Origin: Palsa-504 sp963818225
GTDB taxonomy: Bacteria > Actinomycetota > Actinomycetes > Streptosporangiales > Streptosporangiaceae
Assembly (NCBI GenBank): GCA_963818225.1
Contig: CAWFRO010000003.1
Coordinates: 1 to 64,000, forward strand
Direction of reading: 5' to 3'
Length of the DNA: 64,000 nt
The notes beneath the pieces were generated by a model that saw only the letters and a program-made list of their open reading frames with translations, had not been told where the DNA came from and ran no database searches. Each line of letters begins with the position of its first letter. Within the stretch, counting starts at the first letter, position 1. Both the position numbers and the translations under genes were made by a program. Of this stretch, positions 59,132-64,000 are shown piece after piece.

Positions 59132-59460
59132 GCCCCCTGGATCGCTTCCGGCACGCTGGCGAATACCGCCACGATGTGATCGGCCCCGGTCAGCTGCAGC
59201 ACGCGGCGCACCGAGCCGCCCGGCGACACGGCCAGCCGCAGCGCGATGTCCCGCGCCGCCGCCCGCTCATGGGCGTCCACGAGCGCGTGCACGCCCGAGG
59301 AGTCGCAGAAGGTCGTCGACGTCAGGTCCGCGACCACGGTGCCCACGCCGCGGGACAGGGCCTCGATCAGCTGCTGGTGCACCTCGTCGGAATTGGTGAC
59401 GTCGATCTCGGCCGGGAGCACCACGACGACCGGCATGGTCTGCGCCGCCTGATCATTCAT
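59128..59460 (-). CDS. STAS-domain anti-anti-sigma factor (SpoIIAA/RsbV-like)
   Basis: 110 residues from ATG 59458-59460. STAS core: VVVVLPAEIDVTNSDEVHQQ, GVGTVVADLTSTTFCDSSGV HALVDAHERA (the DSSG serine is the phosphorylation site), RLAVSPGGSVRRVLQLTGAD. When dephosphorylated such proteins bind an anti-sigma kinase and free a sigma factor; no SigB-type sigma factor is in this window. The gene overlaps the phosphatase gene tail to tail by 4 bases, which ties it to the operon's output. Confidence 0.93.
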   Translation of the reverse strand: MNDQAAQTMPVVVVLPAEIDVTNSDEVHQQLIEALSRGVGTVVADLTSTTFCDSSGVHALVDAHERAAARDIALRLAVSPGGSVRRVLQLTGADHIVAVFASVPEAIQGA

Positions 59461-59755
59461 GACTCAGCCACTCCCGCTACCGCGGACGGCCTGCTCGCGC
59501 CGGCGCAGCCCGCCCTGTTGGTGCCGGTGACCCGGCTCGTGAACCATGCGATCATACCTGCCCGGCCGAGCTGACCTACGGCAAGCGTGGACCGCACCAA
59601 ATTAGGCCGGGCATCATTTTCTAAGCAACACTGCGTTACTGAATTTGCACAACGGGTAAATACTCGGCAGGTGCAAACCTGCCCGCCACCCGCACCTGCC
59701 AGCCACCCGCACCAGGTGCAGGGGCGCACCTGGGCGGGCTCCGGGGGGAGGCCTC
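59461..59755. other. Intergenic region with a short inverted repeat
   Basis: No gene is supported here. GGCAGG (59666-59671) and CCTGCC (59678-59683) form a short stem around TGCAAA, and related GCACCTG/CAGGTGC words follow to 59730. It may hold the promoters of the STAS gene and of the secreted protein. Confidence 0.4.
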
Positions 59756-60304
59756 ATGCGCCTGGTCCGTACCGCACTCGCGCTCGCGCTGGCGGGCACC
59801 GCGCTGGCCTTGGCCGCGCCGTCCGTCGCCGCGGCGGCCAGCCCGCCCACGCCGACCCGCATCGTGCTGTTCGCGGGCGGCGGCAACGCCACCCCGGTCG
59901 GCCCGGCGGTCCAGCCGGCCGGCCGCTGGACCGTCTCCACCGCGCCCGCGAAGATCACGACCACGAACTACGGCACGCTGGTGGAAGACACCAGCCTGAG
60001 GCCCGTCGGCGCCTGCTCGGCCCGGTGCGGCGAGTGGTGGTACGACCCGCGGCCCGGCGCGGTGCAGCTGCTGGAGTTCTACTGGGACAAGGCCAACGGC
60101 ACGCACGTGCTGGCCACCAACCTGGTCCCGGCCCTGGCCAACAACAACGAGTGGGCCTCCCTCGGCGGCGGCACCTACACGCCCCTGTGCCTGTCGTGGG
60201 TGGTGACGGCGAGCAACCACACCTCTACGCTTTACTACATCAAGCTGAGCCTGCACACCCACGACTGGTCGCAGATCAGCGCGGCCGAACTGAGCACCTG
60301 CTAG
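59756..60304 (+). CDS. Secreted protein of unknown function
   Basis: 182 residues from ATG 59756 behind GGGGGGAGG. A Sec signal peptide (MRLVRTALALALAGTALALA, cleavage likely after SVAAAA) is followed by a compact domain: PTRIVLFAGGGNATPVGPAV, SLRPVGACSARCGEWWYDPR, VQLLEFYWDKANGTHVLATN, WVVTASNHTSTLYYIKLSLH and a terminal STC. Four cysteines could form two disulfides. I do not recognise the family. It stands alone downstream of the stressosome operon. Confidence 0.75.
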   Translation: MRLVRTALALALAGTALALAAPSVAAAASPPTPTRIVLFAGGGNATPVGPAVQPAGRWTVSTAPAKITTTNYGTLVEDTSLRPVGACSARCGEWWYDPRPGAVQLLEFYWDKANGTHVLATNLVPALANNNEWASLGGGTYTPLCLSWVVTASNHTSTLYYIKLSLHTHDWSQISAAELSTC

Positions 60305-61211
60305 GCGGCCCGGCTGCCGACCGCGGGGCGGGGCGGCTGCAATCCGCTAGCCGCCCAGCTGAACCGCGACACGACTCATCTTCAGGGCAGCCCCGGTGCT
60401 GGTTTCGGCGGTCGCCGGAGGTCCGCGCCAGGCATGGCATCTACGTCGCTGACCTAGGCGAACACGTGGCCTCACAGCTTCACGGCCGGATCAGCACCCC
60501 TGGGCAAGGCGCCTCGATCAGGACCAAGCTAACCTCCGGGCCGCCCGCCAGTGGTGTACAGCGGACCCGGCCCGGGCGGTGCACGGCCTCAGGATGGCGG
60601 CCGGGCTATGTGAGTACTGGCTCATCCGTGGATTGACCGAACAGGGAGCCGCCCGGGGTGCCCGGGTCACGCCCCCACCGGCTCCCGCTCCTCATCCAGC
60701 AGGGTCCAGTGCTCAACCAGCTCGCCAAGGTCGACCCCGCGTCACCGCGTCTTCATCATCCGCAGGTGACGATAGCCAGAGGCAGTGCCAAAAGTTCCGG
60801 GAACGGCCGGAGGCAGTATTCCTGGCGGGCGGCTGGCTCCTGATACGAGTTCGGCCCACCGCGAGCGTAGAGGCCCTGAGGTAGTCACCGGCTGCCGCCG
60901 GGCCTGCGCGGCGGCAGCCGTAGGGGAGCCCCTCTATCCAGAGATACCTGGCCCTGCCCGCGGTAACTAAGGCCGTGGTCGGCTCGGTCCCGCCCGGTGA
61001 CATCGGCAAGCATCCGGCGCGTTCAGCACGAGGCGCCAGCTCGGCGGGGCGATCGGTATCGCCATGGCGTCCACGATCACCGCCACCCACGCCAGCACCC
61101 TGCGCAGACCGGTCCGCGGCGATTCCCGCGAATCCGGCTGGTCTATATCAGTAGGCCGCCAGACAAGCGGCGCGGAACCCACAAGAACACGGCAGAACTG
61201 GAGTAACAGAC
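60305..61211. other. Long gene-free stretch, possibly a decayed gene
   Basis: No intact gene is seen. Around 60,579-60,650 one frame reads GLRMAAGLCEYWLIRGLTEQ, which resembles the tetratricopeptide-side region of large LuxR/AfsR-type regulators, so a relic of such a gene is possible. The remainder shows no consistent coding bias. Confidence 0.4.
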
Positions 61212-61934
61212 ATGACAATCGCCGGAAAGACAGTGCTGGTAACGGGGGCCAATCGCGGCATCGGGCAGGCGCTGGTCACCGAAGCCCTCGCCAGAGGCGC
61301 GAAGCGGGTGTACGCCGGCACGCGCCAACCGCTGGCCCACCCGGACGTGCGCGTCACGCCTCTGACCCTGGACGTGACCAACGCGGCGCAGATTCAGGCA
61401 GCTGCCGATCAGGTCGAGTCTCTCGATGTCCTCATCAACAACGCCGGAATCGCGCTGTTCGATGACCTGAGCGATCGCGCCGTGCTCGAGCAGCACCTGG
61501 CCGTCAACCTCTTCGGCCCGTACGGCGTCATCCAGGCCTTCCTGCCGCTGCTGATCCGCTCTCAGGGAGCCATCGTCAACAACGTGTCGACGATGGCCGT
61601 CGCCCCCTTGCCGCTCACTCCGGCCTACGCGATCTCCAAGGCGGCCGCGTTCAACCTGACGCAATCGCTGCGCGCTCTTCTGGCCGGACGGGGCGTGCGG
61701 GTTCATGCGATCCTGACCGGTCCCACCGACACCGACATGACCCGGGGCTTCGACATCCCGAAGGCCTCTCCGGAGTCCGTCGCGCGAGCCATCTTCGACG
61801 GGGTGGAGAACGGGGAGGAGGACATCTTTCCCGATGCCGCGTCACAGTCCCTGGCCGAGAGCTGGCGCGGCGGGGCGGTCAAGGCTCTCGAGCGCGAGAA
61901 CGCGGCGTTCGTCGCAGGGCCCGCCGCGGCGTAG
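61212..61934 (+). CDS. SDR-family oxidoreductase
   Basis: 240 residues from ATG 61212. NAD(P) motif KTVLVTGANRGIGQALVTEA, LDVLINNAGIALFDDL (NNAG), serine region AIVNNVSTMAVAPLPLTPA, catalytic YAISK and the post-catalytic VRVHAILTGPTDTDMTRGFD. All classical SDR elements are present and the length is normal. The DUF899 gene follows in the same direction after about 90 bases. The substrate is unknown. Bases before the start lack a strong ribosome site apart from GGAG at 61200-61203. Confidence 0.9.
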   Translation: MTIAGKTVLVTGANRGIGQALVTEALARGAKRVYAGTRQPLAHPDVRVTPLTLDVTNAAQIQAAADQVESLDVLINNAGIALFDDLSDRAVLEQHLAVNLFGPYGVIQAFLPLLIRSQGAIVNNVSTMAVAPLPLTPAYAISKAAAFNLTQSLRALLAGRGVRVHAILTGPTDTDMTRGFDIPKASPESVARAIFDGVENGEEDIFPDAASQSLAESWRGGAVKALERENAAFVAGPAAA

Positions 61935-62021
61935 GCCAAGGGACGGACGTTGATTCCGCGCGGCAGCGAGACCTAGCGGCTCAGGAACGCACTCGAAACT
62001 CGAAAGAGGAGACAAGACACG

Positions 62022-62756
62022 ATGACGGATCACAAGGTTGTCAGCCGCCAGGAGTGGCAGGCCGCTCGTGACGAGCTGCTTCAACGCGAGAAGGAGCACA
62101 CCCGGATGGCGGACGAGCTGGCACGCCAGCGCCGCGAGCTGCCCTGGGTCGCGATCGCGAAGGAGTACCGGTTCGACACCGACGACGGGACGCGGACCCT
62201 GGCCGAGCTCTTCGACGGCCGCTCACAGCTGCTGATCTACCACTTCATGTTCGGACCGGGCTACCAGGCGGGGTGTCCGGTCAACTCGTCGATGGCCGAT
62301 GGCATCGACGGCCTGCTGCCGCACCTTCATGCCCGCGACGTGACCCTGCTGCTCGTTTCGCAGGCTCCGCTGGCGAATCTGCAGGCGTACAAGCAGAGGA
62401 TGGGCTGGCAGATCCCCTGGGTGTCGGCGGCGAACACCGACTTCAACGTCGACTTCGGCGCCTCCTACACCGAGGAACAGGTACGTTCCTGGGGCCTCGA
62501 CGAGGGCGGGCTGCCGCCGATCGTAGGTCAGAACGCGGCCGCGACCGGGACCGATATCTCCGGCTACCTCTCCGAATCACCGGCGATGAGCGCCTTTACG
62601 CTCCAGAACGGCACCGTCTACCAGACCTACGCGACCGCGGGACGCGGGGTCGAGTTCCTGATGGGCTACTACCCGATCCTCGACCGGGCGCCGAAGGGGC
62701 GCGACGAGGGCGAAGCGTTCCAGACCTGGATCCGCCGCCATGACGAGTACGCCTAG
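62022..62756 (+). CDS. DUF899 (thioredoxin-like) family protein
   Basis: 244 residues from ATG 62022 behind AGAGGAG. Family blocks: VVSRQEWQAARDELLQREKE HTRMADELARQRRELPWV, the thioredoxin-like DGRSQLLIYHFMFGPGYQAG CPVNSSMADGID with the conserved cysteine, and VTLLLVSQAPLANLQAYKQR MGWQIPWVSA, ending with a segment like GRGVEFLMGYYPILDRAPKG R. DUF899 proteins are thiol-disulfide-fold enzymes without known substrate, common in soil actinomycetes. The C-terminus overlaps the start of the nitroreductase remnant. Confidence 0.92.
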   Translation: MTDHKVVSRQEWQAARDELLQREKEHTRMADELARQRRELPWVAIAKEYRFDTDDGTRTLAELFDGRSQLLIYHFMFGPGYQAGCPVNSSMADGIDGLLPHLHARDVTLLLVSQAPLANLQAYKQRMGWQIPWVSAANTDFNVDFGASYTEEQVRSWGLDEGGLPPIVGQNAAATGTDISGYLSESPAMSAFTLQNGTVYQTYATAGRGVEFLMGYYPILDRAPKGRDEGEAFQTWIRRHDEYA

Positions 62757-63159
62757 GCAGGGGAGGAGAGCGTGGCGGAATCGGGTCCGGGCGAACGAGG
62801 GACGCGCCGGCGGGCCGTGGGCCGGCACCACGCTGATTCTCATCCACCACATCGGCGCCAGGTCCGGGACCGAGCGCGTCACGCCGCTGGGCGGTTCCCG
62901 TCAGGGCGACGGCCGCTTCGCGATCGTCGCCGCCAATGAAGGATCGCCAGCCCACCAGACTGGTACTACAACCTCAAGGCCAACCCCAGGATCAAAGTCG
63001 CGGTGGGTACCCAGACGTTCACGGTACTGGCGGAGGAGCTGGACGGCACCGCCCGCGCCGGGCTGTGGCTGAAGGTCGCGGAGTGTCCTTCCGTCGGCAA
63101 GTACCAGGCCAGAACCACGCGGCAGATTCCGGGTGTTCATGCTGACCTGCCCAGGCTGA
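62740..63159 (+). pseudogene. Deazaflavin (F420)-dependent nitroreductase, decayed
   Basis: Three frames must be joined to read a Ddn-like protein. The first, from ATG 62740, gives VRANEGRAGGPWAGTTLILI HHIGARSGTERVTPLG and GRFAIVAANEGSPAH. The second, from about 62,940, gives DWYYNLKANPRIKVAVGTQT FTVLAEELDG and KYQARTTRQIP. The third, from 63,133, gives VFMLTCPG before TGA 63157-63159. The family reduces nitroaromatics or quinones with F420H2 at the membrane. Two or more breaks within 400 bases in the otherwise clean right part suggest real decay or a locally poor assembly. Confidence 0.75.
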
Positions 63160-63418
63160 CCTGCGACGAGAGCCGCCGGCTGGCCACGCTGGGCAGTCCG
63201 CGCAGATCGTGTCAGTGGTACATGACGGCCGCATCCCTTCCGCCCCGCAGCGAACCACGACCGCCCATAGGTCGGTGCCCGGCGAGCGCCCACTGCGGCG
63301 CCGGCTGTCGTATCTGCCTGCCTGGGCGTCTGCACCTCTCCACACAGTTCCTCGGAGTGGTCATCAACCACTCACTCGATCAACCACCGATCCCTACTGG
63401 ACGCACAGGAGGAACACG
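63160..63418. other. Gene-free stretch
   Basis: I see no gene. The sequence is GC-rich with no consistent coding frame until the ribosome site AGGAGGA at 63407-63413. Confidence 0.5.
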
Positions 63419-64000
63419 ATGACCGCTCAGATCACATCTGCTCAGGCAGACCGTCCCGGCCGCCGGATGGCCGTCAGGTTGTCCGCGCTGGCGGGTATCG
63501 GCTATGCCGCGGCCTGGATCACCAGCCTGTCGGTGGGGGCGCCGAACCCGAGCGTGGCCGCGTCCGGCAGCCAGGTGGTGGCCGCGTTTGCCGGACGCAG
63601 CGGGCCGGCCCTGGCCATGTTCACCCTCGCCGAGGGCGTCGCCGCGATCGCCCTGGTTGCCGTGGTGACCGCGGCGGCACGTGCCGCCCGCCGCTGCGGG
63701 CAGGCCCGGGCCGGACTGGCCGCCGCCGCCTTCGGGATCGCTGCGGCCACGGTCTCCTGGGCACAGCTGGCCCTGGGCACATGGCTGATCAGCGGACTGG
63801 TGCCGGACCGGCGGACCGCTACTGCCGGGGCCATTTACCACGCGATCACGCGGCTGGACGGGGCGAAGATGTTCCTACTGGCCGCGATGGCTCTGGCCAT
63901 CTCCCAGCTGGCCCGGCGCTCACCCATCCTGTCTCGATGGCTGGCGCCCCTGGGGGCCCTGCTGGCCGCAGCCCTGGTGACGTCCGGGCTGGGCTACCTG
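63419..64000 (+). CDS. Multi-helix membrane protein (runs off the window)
   Basis: ATG 63419 lies 5 bases after AGGAGGA. The 194 codons to the end of the window read MTAQITSAQADRPGRRMAVR, then hydrophobic helices LSALAGIGYAAAWITSLSVG, GPALAMFTLAEGVAAIALVA VVTAAARA, AGLAAAAFGIAAATVSWAQL, MFLLAAMALAISQLARR and WLAPLGALLAAALVTSGLGY. Five helices are visible and the protein continues. It resembles uncharacterised actinobacterial membrane proteins with a DUF4386-like pattern; no function can be given. Confidence 0.8.
   Translation, partial: MTAQITSAQADRPGRRMAVRLSALAGIGYAAAWITSLSVGAPNPSVAASGSQVVAAFAGRSGPALAMFTLAEGVAAIALVAVVTAAARAARRCGQARAGLAAAAFGIAAATVSWAQLALGTWLISGLVPDRRTATAGAIYHAITRLDGAKMFLLAAMALAISQLARRSPILSRWLAPLGALLAAALVTSGLGYL

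Noticed and set aside
1..64000. tRNA or rRNA genes
   Set aside because: I found no cloverleaf-like T-loop sequences with a matching acceptor stem and no rRNA-like stretch; a covariance search would be needed to exclude a tRNA fully.

Overview
The window is not one genome. Bases 1 to about 18,150 have GC near 60 percent, and almost every gene is broken by small indels. Gene content there (a DUF302 protein, a DHA2 efflux pump, a large LigD, an aerobic benzoyl-CoA 'box' cluster, and the C-terminal end of a VWA-domain protein of a type I associate with Acidobacteriota) suggests an Acidobacteriota-like soil bacterium; this placement is inference. Bases from about 18,180 to 64,000 have GC above 70 percent, GTG starts, 4-base gene overlaps and mostly intact genes (SigK/RskA, Rv1733c family, stressosome, LitR-type B12 regulator), which is typical of an actinomycete. 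The two parts meet inside a TetR-like gene on the minus strand, exactly where an Rv1733c-family gene on the plus strand begins. An assembly chimera is the simplest explanation.

Left part: response-regulator fragment, remnant of a VWA protein, secreted protein with two cupin-like halves, SDR dehydrogenase, DHA2-type MFS pump, cytidylate-kinase-like protein, DUF302 protein, small membrane protein, secreted alpha/beta hydrolase, LigD, then the benzoyl-CoA cluster: boxD (minus strand), boxC, boxB, a [2Fe-2S] ferredoxin, a ferredoxin reductase and a 3-hydroxyacyl-CoA dehydrogenase, closed by a truncated TetR gene. A good sigma70-type promoter with a possible operator lies between boxD and boxC. 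Canonical BoxA is absent here; the ferredoxin plus reductase may take its place as electron donor to BoxB.

Right part, 18.2-36.6 kb: aldehyde dehydrogenase, GNAT, molybdopterin oxidoreductase and fasciclin lipoprotein, then a LitR/CarH-like B12 regulator divergent from an operon of SRPBCC-epimerase fusion, flavin oxidoreductase, DUF1365, two cyclopropane-fatty-acid-synthase-like enzymes and DUF1295. These are followed by a DUF523-DUF1722 protein, a metallophosphoesterase, a photolyase, an ECF sigma factor of the SigK type and its anti-sigma RskA. The core order (flavin oxidoreductase, DUF1365, Cfa-like, DUF1295, sigK, rskA) is that of the mycobacterial sigK locus Rv0449c-Rv0444c, and the fasciclin gene is of the MPT70/MPT83 type controlled by SigK there. 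Two sites with CCATCC-N15-(C/T)CGAAT lie just upstream of the flavin oxidoreductase gene and of sigK, so the locus is probably an autoregulated SigK regulon joined to a light sensor and DNA photorepair.

Right part, 36.6-64 kb: a palindrome-rich spacer, an autoregulated HTH-Clp_N pair, membrane and kinase-like genes, two phosphodiester glycosidase lipoproteins flanking a TerC protein fused to four EF-hands, a VIT1-type transporter, lipoproteins, a TetR-hydrolase pair with an operator, a glutathione peroxidase, a crcB-crcB-DUF190 fluoride operon, a six-gene stressosome/partner-switch operon (RsbR, RsbS, RsbT, SpoIIE phosphatase, hybrid kinase, REC-SpoIIE phosphatase) with a convergent STAS gene, and a final stretch with an SDR, a DUF899 protein, a decayed F420-type nitroreductase and a membrane protein running off the end. 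Short in-frame tandem repeats (6 or 15 bp) recur inside genes of this part.
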